Assembly: GCF_019219825.1 (NCBI RefSeq)
Contig: NZ_JAHUXH010000036.1
Coordinates: forward strand, 1-64,000
Direction: 5' to 3'
DNA: 64,000 bases
DNA from: Streptomyces sp. TRM70350
GTDB taxonomy: Bacteria > Actinomycetota > Actinomycetes > Streptomycetales > Streptomycetaceae
The position numbers and the translations under genes were made by a program. Of this stretch, positions 26,125 to 34,055 are shown piece after piece. Below the pieces are notes generated by a model, which ran no database searches, was not told the origin of the DNA, and saw only the letters and a program-made list of their open reading frames with translations. How positions within the stretch are numbered: position 1 is the first letter of the stretch; every line of letters starts with the position of its first letter.

Positions 26125-27240
26125 ATGCCCAGCCCCCGGCCGCCGTACCGCGTGGCCATCATCGGCACCGGCGGTATCGCCCACGCCCACGCCGAAGCAC
26201 TCGCCGAACTCCCCGCACGTGCCCGGCTGGTCGCCGTCGCCGACGTCGACTTCGCCCGCGCCACCGAGTTCGCGAACCGGTTCTCCGTGCCGCACGTCTT
26301 CACCGACCCCAAGACGCTGCTGGCAAACGAGACGGTCGACCTCGTGCACATCTGCACACCGCCGCAGACCCACGCGCCCCTGGCCGCCCTGGCGATGCGG
26401 GCCGGCGTCACCGCCCTGGTGGAGAAGCCGACGGCGCTGAGCCTGCGCGAGATGGACGAACTGGCCGCCGTACAGCAGCAGACCGGTTCACAGGTCCTGA
26501 CCGTCTTCCAGCACCGCTATGGCGCGGCGGCCGTACGACTGCGCCGGCTGGCCCGTTCCGGCGCACTGGGCCGGCCGCTGGTCGCCACCTGCGAGACCCT
26601 GTGGTACCGGCCCGACGACTACTTCGACGTACCGTGGCGGGGACGCTGGGACGTCGAGGGAGGTGGCCCCACCATGGGCCACGGCATCCATCAGTTCGAC
26701 CTGATGCTGTCGGTCCTCGGCCCCTGGTCCCAGATCACCGCGCTCGCCGAACGCCAGGCGCGGCCCACGGACACCGAGGACGTGTCGATCGCCGCCGTCC
26801 GGTTCGACAACGGAGCCCTCGCCACGGTGGTCAACTCCCTGCTGTCCCCCCGCGAGACATCGCGCCTGCGCTTCGACTTCGAGTACGCCACGGTCGAACT
26901 GGAACACCTCTACGGCTACCGCGAGGAACACTGGCGGTTCACACCGGCACCCGGCCACGAAGAGCTCGCGGCACTCTGGGCCGGCGGTGACGAGCCGGAC
27001 GTCGTCAGCGGTCACCGGCTCCAGATCGAGGCCGTGTTCGACGCCTGGGACACCGGTCAGGAACCCGGAGTCTCCCTGCGGGACGCACGCCGCACGCTGG
27101 AGTTCGCGGCCGCGACGTACGCCTCCGCCTTCCGCGGTGTCCGCGTCGCCGCGGGTGAACTCACCGACGACGACCCGTTCACGCTCAGCATGGACGGCGG
27201 CGCCGTCCCGTGGGAGCGCGTCAAGGAGGCCCTTGCATGA
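26125..27240 (+). CDS. Gfo/Idh/MocA family oxidoreductase
   Basis: 371 residues. N-terminal NAD(P)-binding fold (VAIIGTGGIAHAHAEALAEL), then HICTPPQTHAP and the catalytic lysine motif VEKPTAL. C-terminal substrate domain has CETLWYRPDDYFDVPW and MGHGIHQFDLMLSVLG, with a conserved His. Such enzymes reduce or oxidise sugars, sugar acids or inositols. Its stop overlaps the start of the DUF6807 gene (ATGA), a pairing repeated at 38.8 kb. It is the first enzyme gene after the importer, so it probably acts on the imported sugar. Ribosome site GAGAGAAG before ATG 26125. Confidence 0.92.
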   Translation: MPSPRPPYRVAIIGTGGIAHAHAEALAELPARARLVAVADVDFARATEFANRFSVPHVFTDPKTLLANETVDLVHICTPPQTHAPLAALAMRAGVTALVEKPTALSLREMDELAAVQQQTGSQVLTVFQHRYGAAAVRLRRLARSGALGRPLVATCETLWYRPDDYFDVPWRGRWDVEGGGPTMGHGIHQFDLMLSVLGPWSQITALAERQARPTDTEDVSIAAVRFDNGALATVVNSLLSPRETSRLRFDFEYATVELEHLYGYREEHWRFTPAPGHEELAALWAGGDEPDVVSGHRLQIEAVFDAWDTGQEPGVSLRDARRTLEFAAATYASAFRGVRVAAGELTDDDPFTLSMDGGAVPWERVKEALA

Positions 27241-28166
27241 ACTCCCTCGACATCACCCACGACCTCGACGCCTCGGTCACGGTCCGGGACGGCGACACGG
27301 AGCTGTTCCGCTACGTCTACCGGCCGGACACCGTCCAACTGGAGTCGCCCAAGCCCTACATCCACCCCCTGCGCACCCGCGCGGGCCATGTGGTCAGCCT
27401 GTTCCGTCCCCACGACCACGTGTGGCACAAGGGCATCGCCTGGTCGCTGCCCCACGTCGGCGAGGAGAACTTCTGGGGCGGCCCCACGTACATCCACGGC
27501 CGCTTCTACGTCCAGCTGGAGAACAACGGAACCCAGGCGCACCGCCGGATAGCCGCCCTCGACCGGGCCGACGGCAGCGCGACGTTCGCCCACGACCTGG
27601 ACTGGATCACCCAGTCCGGGGACCTGTTCTTCACGGAGCGCAGGACGCTGCGGGCGAGCCTGATCTCCCCGCACGCCTGGGCGCTGACGTTCGAGACGCA
27701 GATGACGAACGTCTCCGGAACCGATGTCGCCATGGGATCGCCGACCACCAAGGGCCGGGAGAACGCCGGCTACGGCGGCCTGTTCTGGCGGGGCCCACGG
27801 TCGTTCACCGGCGGGCAGTTCGTGACCGCGGAGGGCACGGGCGGCGACGAGGTCCGCGGGCGGCGCATGGAGTGGATGGCTTTCGAGGGCCGCCACGACG
27901 AGACGGACGTGCAGTCGCTCGTGCTCATGGTCGACGACACGGCCAACCCGCATCATCCGCCGCAGTGGTTCGCCCGGACAGAGGAGTTCGCCTGCCTCAA
28001 CCCGGCACCGTTCTTCAGCGAGGAACTGACCGTCGAACGCGGCGCCACCGTGCGGTTCCGCTACGGCGTGGGGATCGCCGACGCCGACGCGAGCGCGGCT
28101 CCCGCACTCGCGGACGCGGTGCGCCGGGCACTCGCGGGTGCCGACGCGTCCATCGCTGCCGGGTGA
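27237..28166 (+). CDS. DUF6807 (PmoA-like) family protein, copy 1
   Basis: 309 residues; ATG 27237 overlaps the oxidoreductase stop. Family features seen: FRYVYRPDTVQLESPKPYIH, FRPHDHVWHKGIAWSL, GEENFWGGPTY, then a beta-rich middle (MTNVSGTDVAMGSPTTKG, GGLFWRGPRSFTG) and WFARTEEFACLNPAPFF near the end. The conserved His/Asp/Trp residues in DHVWHKG suggest an enzymatic or carbohydrate-binding beta-sandwich. Databases often label the family methane oxygenase PmoA, which is misleading. Consistent pairing with Gfo/Idh/MocA genes points to a sugar-processing role that is not established. Confidence 0.85.
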   Translation: MNSLDITHDLDASVTVRDGDTELFRYVYRPDTVQLESPKPYIHPLRTRAGHVVSLFRPHDHVWHKGIAWSLPHVGEENFWGGPTYIHGRFYVQLENNGTQAHRRIAALDRADGSATFAHDLDWITQSGDLFFTERRTLRASLISPHAWALTFETQMTNVSGTDVAMGSPTTKGRENAGYGGLFWRGPRSFTGGQFVTAEGTGGDEVRGRRMEWMAFEGRHDETDVQSLVLMVDDTANPHHPPQWFARTEEFACLNPAPFFSEELTVERGATVRFRYGVGIADADASAAPALADAVRRALAGADASIAAG

Positions 28167-28269
28167 CCACGGTTGCCCCAGGCGGAGCGCCATCTTTGAT
28201 GACGCACCTTGGTACGACGTAAGTGCCGGCAACGGGCAGGGCTCCTGTGCCGTCGGGGGAGGTGCTGCC

Positions 28270-28377
28270 TCACCGCGGCCCAGGGGCTCCTGCGCGCAGA
28301 CCGTCCATCACAAGGTCCAGGAGTCGACCGGACCGGGCCCGCCAGTCCCCGTGGCTGTCGATCTGCCAGATGCCGGC
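28270..28377 (-). pseudogene. C-terminal remnant of a TetR-family regulator
   Basis: On the minus strand 35 residues (AGIWQIDSHGDWRARSGRLL, then DLVMDGLRAGAPGPR) end at TGA 28270. HGDW..R..RLLDLV.DGLRA is the typical last helix of Streptomyces TetR proteins. The frame is cut at 28378 exactly where an IS3 end begins, so the IS or a later deletion removed the rest. Confidence 0.55.
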
Positions 28378-28835
28378 TGAACCGCCCCGGGTTCTTTGGA
28401 CATCTCAGTTGGTGGCTGTGAGCCGGGGTTTCGTGGTTGCTCGGTAGTGGTCGGCTTCGTATTCGGCGGGCGGGCTGTGCCCTGTCTCACCGTGGAGTCG
28501 GCGGTGGTTGTACCAGTCGACCCACTCGGCCGTGGCGAGTTCGACGTGTGAGAGCGTCTTCCACGGGCGCATCGGGTTGATGATCTCGGTCTTGTACAGG
28601 CCGGTCGTCGACTCCATGAGGGCGTTGTCATACGCGTCACCGACCGAGCCGACGGAGGCTGCGATCTCAGCCGCATCGAGGTGTTCGGCCAGGCGGAACG
28701 ACGTGTACTGGCTGCGAGCCCGCATCCGAGTGATGGACCAGCTCTCCGGGCACCGGCGGCCGGGCCGTCGCGGTCACGCTGCCACAAGCCCATGTCGAGT
28801 GCGTCCGAGACGACCCTCGCCGACGGGCAAGTACT
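28378..28835 (-). mobile_element. Truncated IS3-family element (transposase orfB 3' part)
   Basis: The end TGAACCGCCCCGGGTT (28378 onward) matches the left end of the complete IS3 element at 32029. The minus strand then encodes the last part of the integrase-like transposase down to TGA 28405. It is readable in three pieces: VVSDALDMGLWQRDRDG, VPGELVHHSDAGSQ (second catalytic Asp) and SQYTSFRLAEHLDAAEIA through SVGDAYDNALMESTTG (catalytic Glu). Two frameshifts separate the pieces. The 5' part and the other end are missing. Confidence 0.75.
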
Positions 28836-28871
28836 GCGCTCCGCAGACTCCACCGGTCTCGAACAGGAGGT

Positions 28872-29375
28872 ATGGGCACAGCTCACGCTCCACCAAGTGC
28901 TGCGGACCGCCATGGTGGACGCGGTGGAGTCGTCGGCTACAGCAACATCCACAGCTTTCGGGCATCGATGACGCGCTGGACGGCCGAGGGGCTGATCCGC
29001 AAGGTCGGCAGAGGCACATACATGCTCGAACAAGGCTGGACCTCCCCTGATTTGACGGATCGCGTCACACGCCAACTACGCGGCATTGGGGTAGGAGGAG
29101 GGACGTGCCATGACTCTGATCCTTACATGGAATCGAGTCTCCATTCGAACCGGGGCGGTTCACTTTGCTGCGACCCGGACCACCTGGAAGCCGTGCCAAA
29201 GAAGGAAGCTCTGCGGCGCAGGGACTGGGAGAGCGCGCGAGCCAGGAGGACGCACTGTCCCCACGGCCACGCGTACACGCCGGAGAACTCGTATCTGGAT
29301 CCCCGAGGGTTCCGGCAGTGCCGGACGTGCCGCGCCGAGAGGGGCAGGAGCCGCCGGGTTCCCCCGGCCGTGTGA
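28872..29375 (+). pseudogene. HNH-endonuclease-like C-terminal fragment fused to an unrelated N-terminus
   Basis: The end of this frame reads CCDPDHLEAVPKKEALRR followed by CPHGHAYTPENSYLDPRGF and CRTCRAERG. This is the C-terminal half of phage-type HNH homing endonucleases (CxPDHLEAV, then a zinc-binding CxxGHxYTPEN...CRxC). The first about 75 residues (SFRASMTRWTAEGLIRKVGR) resemble a winged-helix piece from another protein, so the open frame is a chimera of debris. The catalytic His-Asn part of HNH is not seen. Confidence 0.45.
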
Positions 29376-29405
29376 GATTTCGTGATACGTGAGAGGGTCT
29401 GAGGC

Positions 29406-29510
29406 GTGAGTGAGACACCGTCGAACACCCTGCAATACCGCTTTGACGGGCCAGAAGAGGCTCCGGTCCTGATCTTGGGTCCCTCCCTGGGTACCACCTG
29501 GCACAAGTGG
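29406..29510 (+). pseudogene. pcaD: 5' remnant of 3-oxoadipate enol-lactonase
   Basis: GTG 29406 opens MSETPSNTLQYRFDGPEEAP, then VLILGPSLGTTWHKW, the N-terminal strand and oxyanion region of Streptomyces PcaD (beta-ketoadipate pathway alpha/beta hydrolase). After about 35 codons the frame enters unrelated IS sequence. The catalytic Ser, Asp and His are gone. It marks the junction where IS debris replaced a protocatechuate-catabolism gene. Confidence 0.65.
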
Positions 29511-29625
29511 TCAGAACCGTCTTCTGACGTCCACGTGGTCCAGGGCGATGCCGTTTGTGCAGGTGGGCGCTTTGAGGTCCCGGTGCGTCGATGGTGTTCG
29601 TGATCGCCTGTGACAGAAGAGGGCG

Positions 29626-29754
29626 ATGCAGAACCCCCGTTGGCTCGCTCCAGCCGGGGTCGTTTGCCCTGACCGCGGCGGCTGTTACGCCGACGGCGCC
29701 CGCACCGGAGCCCCGGACGCTCTCCAGACTGCCGATCTCTGGCACGTCTGGCAC
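29626..29754 (+). pseudogene. ISL3-family transposase fragment, 5' exon of the group II intron
   Basis: Reads VVCPDRGGCYADGARTGAPD and ALQTADLWHVWH, the second catalytic Asp region and the ADLWHVWHN block of ISL3 transposases. It is interrupted exactly after the final His codon by the intron start GTGCG. The continuation is found 2166 bp downstream at 31921. The upstream half of the transposase is missing. Confidence 0.75.
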
Positions 29755-29895
29755 GTGCGCCGTGAGGCGCTGATTGATCGAGTGGAGGTGGGAGACCTTC
29801 GCCGCCGTTCTGTCGCAGCAGGACGGTGAAGCTGGGGGCAGCCTGAGCCGGGAGGTGCCGGGGAGGGTGGCAAGCGGCCCCGACAAAGCGGGGAC

Positions 29896-29903
29896 GTGTC
29901 AGA
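29896..29903 (+). ncRNA. Candidate EBS1 of the group II intron
   Basis: GTGTCAGA lies 142 bases into the intron, in the expected domain I region. It is complementary to the 5' exon end TCTGGCAC (29747-29754) over eight bases, with one wobble pair. This is the pairing that selects the 5' splice and insertion site. Confidence 0.6.
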
Positions 29904-30346
29904 ACCGTCAGATGGTGCGGGTCCGGCAAGCGAGACGGAGAGGTATACGTGAGGAACCGGTGCTCCAAGCCTCCTAAGGTGACATCAGCTCCAACCTGGC
30001 GGATATGGGCTGGTTGCGGTGCGTGCTCGTCTTTCTTCCAGGGCGGGCAACTTCCGGGTCGTGATTGCCAGACGGTCCGGGAGGCCACGGTGAAGTGCTG
30101 CGGGGTAGCCGTGGCGGGGCCGCCGGGGGTATAGCCGGGTGCCTACTCCGACGAGCGATCAATCAGTGAACACGGGAACCTCCCCGGCCTTGCCCGTCGT
30201 CCGGGACGCCAGCACGGACGAGTTGGGCTGGGCACACCATCTGCCGAGCAGGCCGTGGGAGGGGCGGAGCCGCCATAGTACTCCGAGCTGGGGAGAACCC
30301 GGCACATGGGGAAGGGCGGCAGCGAGATCGCAAGGCAGGTACTGCA

Positions 30347-31814
30347 ATGTCCGGAGAATCCGGGGTGGATGCCCTGGTCGCGTGGCCAGCGGCCGAGGTC
30401 GCTGAGCTACGGGTACGGAGAATGCAGACCAAACTGCACCGTTGGGCGGTAGCCGGTCACGGCTTCCGGTTCGACGATGTGTTCAACTTCGTCTGCGACC
30501 CGGCCGTCTTGATGACGGCCTTCGAACGGGTTGCGGGCAACAAGGGAGCCCGGACAGCAGGCGTCGACGGCCAAAGCGCCGCCGACGTCCAGGAGTCCGG
30601 GGTGACAGCGCACCTGAACCGCATCCGTTCGGCGCTGAAGGCGGGGACCTTTCGGCCCCTGCCGGTGCGGGAGCGGATGATCTCCAAATCCGGTGGGAAG
30701 CTGCGTCGGCTGGGGATTCCGACGGTCACCGACCGGGTGGTGCAGGCCGCGCTGAAGCTGGTCCTGGAGCCGATCTTCGAGGCGGATTTCCGTCCGTGCT
30801 CGTACGGGTTCCGGCCCAACCGGCGTGCGCACGACGCGATCGCTGAGATTCACCTGTTCGGTTCCCAGGGATATCGCTGGGTGCTGGACGCTGACATCGA
30901 GGCGTGCTTCGACCGCATCGAACACGCGGCCCTGATGGACCGTGTCCGAGCGCGGGTGAAGGACAAGCGGGTGCTGGCGCTGGTGAAGGCGTTCCTGAAA
31001 GCCGGGATCATGACCGAGCTCGGCGAGCGGAACGAGACCACCTCCGGAACACCGCAAGGAGGCATCCTCTCGCCCCTGCTGGCCAACATCGCGCTGTCCG
31101 TGCTCGACGACTTCGCCGCCGAGCAATGGTCAAGCGTGATGACGACCCGACGGGATCGCGAACGACGACGGCACCGGGGCCTGCCGACCTGGCGACTGGT
31201 CCGCTACGCGGACGACTTCGTCATCATGGTCCACGGCACGAAGGAGCACGTCGGAGAGCTTCGCGAACAGGTGAGTGCGGTCCTGGCACCGATGGGTCTG
31301 GTCCTGTCTGCGGCCAAGACCCGGATCGTCCATCTTGCGGACGGGTTCGACTTCCTCGGCTTCCGCATCGTCTGGATGCGGAAACGAGGGACGGACGAGT
31401 GGCACGTCTATACCTTCATCGCCGACAAACCGGTCGCGTCGCTGAAGCGGAAGATCAGGGCACTGACCCAGAGGTTGTCGCATCTCGATTACAAGATCGC
31501 GCTGATCCGGATCAACCAGATCCTGCGCGGCTGGGCCAACTACTTCAAACACGCGGTTGCCAAGCACACCATGGCCCGCCTGCACACCTTCGTCTGGTGG
31601 CGGCTGGTCCGCTGGGTGATGCACCGGCACCGCATGACGTGGACGGCCATCCGGCGAGCTCCGGGGCCCGCAAGGGCGTTGGAAGCTCATCGAGTTGGAC
31701 GGGATCACGCTGTTCCACCTCGGCAAGGTGCCGATCACTCGGTATCGCTACCGTGGCAACAGCATCCCCAGCCCTTGGCCGGACGCCCTGTCCGACCCGA
31801 TCCCAACGGCATGA
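30347..31814 (+). pseudogene. ltrA: Group II intron reverse transcriptase/maturase, one frameshift near the end
   Basis: From ATG 30347 the frame gives RT motifs in order: NKGARTAGVDG, LGIPTVTDRVVQAALKLVLE, RPCSYGFRPNR, VLDADIEACFD, GTPQGGILSPLLANI, then the active site VRYADDFVIM. The maturase (domain X) region RINQILRGWANYFKHA follows. Near 31655 one base is missing. The family C-terminus then continues in another frame (LRGPQGRWKLIELDGITLFH, TRYRYRGNSIPSPWP) to TGA 31812-31814. Repaired, the protein is about 490 residues, normal for intron-encoded proteins. Either recently inactivated or a base-calling error. Confidence 0.85.
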
Positions 31815-31823
31815 TCTCGTGGA

Positions 31824-31857
31824 GAGCCCGGTGCTCGGAGACGGGCACGCCGGGTTC
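31824..31857 (+). ncRNA. Group II intron domain V
   Basis: The 34-nt hairpin GAGCCCGGTGC..GGGCACGCCGGGTTC has the AGC catalytic triad, a GAGA-type loop and an internal bulge, ten bases after the maturase stop. A second stem (domain VI, CCGGGG ... CCCCGG) follows before the 3' end at 31920. Confidence 0.8.
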
Positions 31858-31920
31858 GGCGGGCGGGCCGGGGAAACCCACCGGGAGCAATCCCGGCAGG
31901 GCGCCCCGGTCCGACCCAAC

Positions 31921-32028
31921 AACCTCGCCGAGGCCCGTGAAACGCCTGGTCCGTCGACATGATGCATGCCTTCGCGACCTCGAGTCCGCCCCGAGTACGG
32001 CGCCCGACGTGGTGCGTCTGAACCGCCC
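31921..32028 (+). pseudogene. ISL3-family transposase fragment, 3' exon of the group II intron
   Basis: Resumes the transposase interrupted at 29754: AACCTCGCCGAG (NLAEA), then after a one-base insertion KRLVRRHDACLRDLESAP, matching the ISL3 order WHNLAEAVE...HH.CL. It is cut at 32029 by the left end of an IS3 element, so the ISL3 gene was dead before or after intron entry. Confidence 0.65.
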
Positions 32029-32070
32029 CGGGTTTGATGGAGACATCGAAGACCCGGAAGGATGCCGATC

Positions 32071-32388
32071 ATGGCTGCTCCCCGTAAGTACCCCGACGAA
32101 CTGCGTGAGCATGCGACGCGGTTGGCGGTCGAGGCCCGCAAGGATCCGGCCGGCCGTGCCGGTGCGATCAAGCGGATCGCCGACCAGCTGGACGTGCATC
32201 CCGAGGCCCTGCGCGGCTGGGTCAAGCGCGCCGAGACAGACGAGGGCATCGTGCCCGGCACCACCAGCACGGATGCCGCCCGGATCGCTGAGCTGGAGCG
32301 GGAGGTGAAGGAACTGCGGCGGGCGAACGCGATATTGAAGTCCGCCTCGGCTTTCTTCGCCGCGGAGCTGGACCGTCCACTGCGATGA
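32071..32388 (+). CDS. IS3 transposase orfA (HTH protein)
   Basis: 105 residues from ATG 32071 (GGAAGGA upstream; an ATG nine bases earlier is too close to it). HTH region RKYPDELREHATRLAVEARK ... EALRGWVKR, then a leucine-zipper-like helix IAELEREVKELRRANAILKS. It binds the IS ends and is normally fused to orfB by -1 frameshifting. The end of the gene overlaps the orfB start. Confidence 0.88.
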   Translation: MAAPRKYPDELREHATRLAVEARKDPAGRAGAIKRIADQLDVHPEALRGWVKRAETDEGIVPGTTSTDAARIAELEREVKELRRANAILKSASAFFAAELDRPLR

Positions 32389-33307
32389 AGGTCGCCTACA
32401 TCGACCAGTACAAGGAGACGTTCGGCGTCCAGCCGATCTGCGATGTCCTCGCCGAGACGGACGCGCCGACCGCGCCGAGCACCTACCATGCCGCCCGCAA
32501 CCGGGAGCCCTCGGCCCGCAGCCTGCGAGACGAGGAGATCACCAAGGAGCTACGCCGGATCCACGAGGCCAACTACGGCGTCTACGGGGCCCGCAAGGTC
32601 CACGCCGCCCTCCTGCGCGAGGGGCACGAGGTGGCCCGCTGCACGGTCGAGCGCCTCATGCGCGCGGTCGGTCTGCGCGAGGTGATCCGGGCCAAGGGCC
32701 CACGCACCACCCGCCCCGCACCCGAGACCGACCGGCCCGCCGACCCGGTCGAGCGGCAGTTCACCGCGAGTGCGCCAAACCAGCTGTGGGTCGCGGACAT
32801 CACCTGCATCAGAACCTTCTCCGGCTGGGTCTACGCCGCCTTCGTCATCGACGTCTTCTCCCGCATGGTCGTCGGCTGGCAGGCTGCCACCTCCCTCTAC
32901 ACCGACCTCGCCCTCGACGCGCTGGAGATGGCGATCTGGCGCCGCCGGCACACCGGCGCCGACCTCACCGGCCTCACGCACCACTCGGACCGCGGAGTCC
33001 AATACCGAGCTCTGCGCCACACCGAAGTCTCGAACATGAGGCCGCCGTGGCCTCGGTCGGCTCCAAGGGCGACTCGTATGACAACGCCCTGGCCGAGGCG
33101 TTCAACAGCCTGTTCAAGGCCGAACTGATCCGGAACAAGGGGCCGTGGACCGGCATCAACGACATCGAGATCGCGGTCGCCGAGTACATCGACGGGTTCA
33201 ACCAGCGCCGCCTCCACGGCGAACTCGGCCACATCACCCCCGCCGAACACGAGGCCGCCCACTACCTCGCGGCCGAACCCCGTACGTCACTCCAGAAAAC
33301 CAGCTAA
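32385..33307 (+). pseudogene. IS3 transposase orfB (DDE integrase), one frameshift
   Basis: Begins MKVAYIDQYKETFGVQPICD; HTH_21 region NYGVYGARKVHAALLREG. The catalytic core has Asp in LWVADITCIRTFSGW and Asp in THHSDRGVQY. After a one-base shift near 33030 it continues SVGSKGDSYDNALAEAFNSL with catalytic Glu, and ends RTSLQKTS at TAA 33307. All three catalytic residues survive, so the single indel alone would inactivate it; sequencing error is possible. Confidence 0.82.
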
Positions 33308-33402
33308 CGCAGTATCCACGAAACCCAGGGCTTGACACGGGGGCCTGTTCGCCCTGGCGCGTGTGCCGGCCGCGGCAGGCGGGTGAACTGCCGTGCGTGG
33401 AC

Positions 33403-33975
33403 GGGTCCTTCTTGTGTTGCCCGGGTGAATGAAAGCCGCTCAGCACAAGAAGGAACCCGGTGGCAACCTACCCCAGCCAGTCCCCGTCCATGACGACTAC
33501 GCGGCCTCACGTGCCCAACTCGAGCCGATGATCGCCCGTTTGAGTGACACAGACATGGCCGCATGCACCCAGGAGCGGCTCGAGGACTACCTCACCCAGT
33601 CCGGACGCGAGCTCCAGCGCATCGCGATGCAGGACTACCTGGACGCCGCCGCCCGCCGGGAGGAACGCCTCGCCGTGGTGACCGGGGCCGACCAGGTGGC
33701 CCGCAGGAGGGCCGAGCCCGGGCACACCCGCCAACTCCTCACCACGGTGGGTCCGGTGGAAGTCTCCCGCATCGCCTACCGCGCCCCGAAGTCTGCGAAC
33801 CTGCACCCCGCCGACGCCGTGCTGGCCCTGCCTGCCCACCTGCACTCCGCCCCGCTGCAGCGGGCGGTGGTGCACGAGGTCGCCGACGGCCCCCTGCGCT
33901 CCGCCCGCGAAGCACTCGCCCGTACCATCGGCCAGCGCCTGGGCACCCGCCAACAGAAACGCACCCTCGTCGTGG
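33403..33975 (+). pseudogene. ISKra4-family transposase, N-terminal fragment with left IS end
   Basis: The left end GGGTCCTTCTTGTG (33403) and an inverted copy CACAAGAAGGAACCC (33444) precede the gene. The frame (from 33429) includes MAACTQERLEDYLTQSGREL, the DYLDAAARREERL helix and VGPVEVSRIAYRAP, the typical ISKra4 N-terminal zinc-free region. After GTRQQKR it breaks off at about 33975 against the orphan promoter. The catalytic domain is absent. The first codons may be in a different frame (GTGGCAACC at 33460). Confidence 0.7.
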
Positions 33976-33987
33976 GGAGTGGAAGGG

Positions 33988-34016
33988 AACGTAGTGAACG
34001 TTCATTTTTGCGTCAA
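33988..34016 (-). promoter_or_regulatory. Orphan promoter-operator of the GTGAACG regulon
   Basis: On the minus strand: -35 TTGACG (34016-34011), 17-bp spacer containing the operator AATGAACGTTCACT (34006-33993), -10 TACGTT (33993-33988). The layout and even the TTGACGCAAAAA start match the promoter at 22683. It points leftward into the truncated ISKra4 element, so the operon it once drove has been replaced. Confidence 0.7.
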
Positions 34017-34055
34017 TGGATTCCGCAGTAATCGCTTGCTTGCGGTGTGGGCGGC

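Larger units (their letters stand above)
29755..31920 (+). mobile_element. Group II intron, 2166 bp, with encoded maturase
   Basis: 5' end GTGCG, the group II consensus, placed directly after the ISL3 codon block WHVWH. 3' end ...CCAAC (AY consensus), after which the transposase resumes with AACCTCGCCGAG (NLAEA). A domain V hairpin at 31824-31857 and a reverse transcriptase ORF lie inside. A candidate exon-binding site GTGTCAGA (29896-29903) pairs with the last eight exon bases TCTGGCAC (seven Watson-Crick pairs, one G-U). Both boundaries are thus supported independently by RNA signals and by the interrupted gene. Confidence 0.88.
32029..33337 (+). mobile_element. IS3-family insertion sequence, near complete
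   Basis: Left end TGAACCGCCCCGGGTTTGAT (32029), right end (reverse complement) TGTCAAGCCCTGGGTTTCGT ending about 33337: imperfect inverted repeats. It contains orfA and orfB overlapping by 4 bp, the classical IS3 arrangement. The left end interrupts the ISL3 remnant. Confidence 0.85.
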
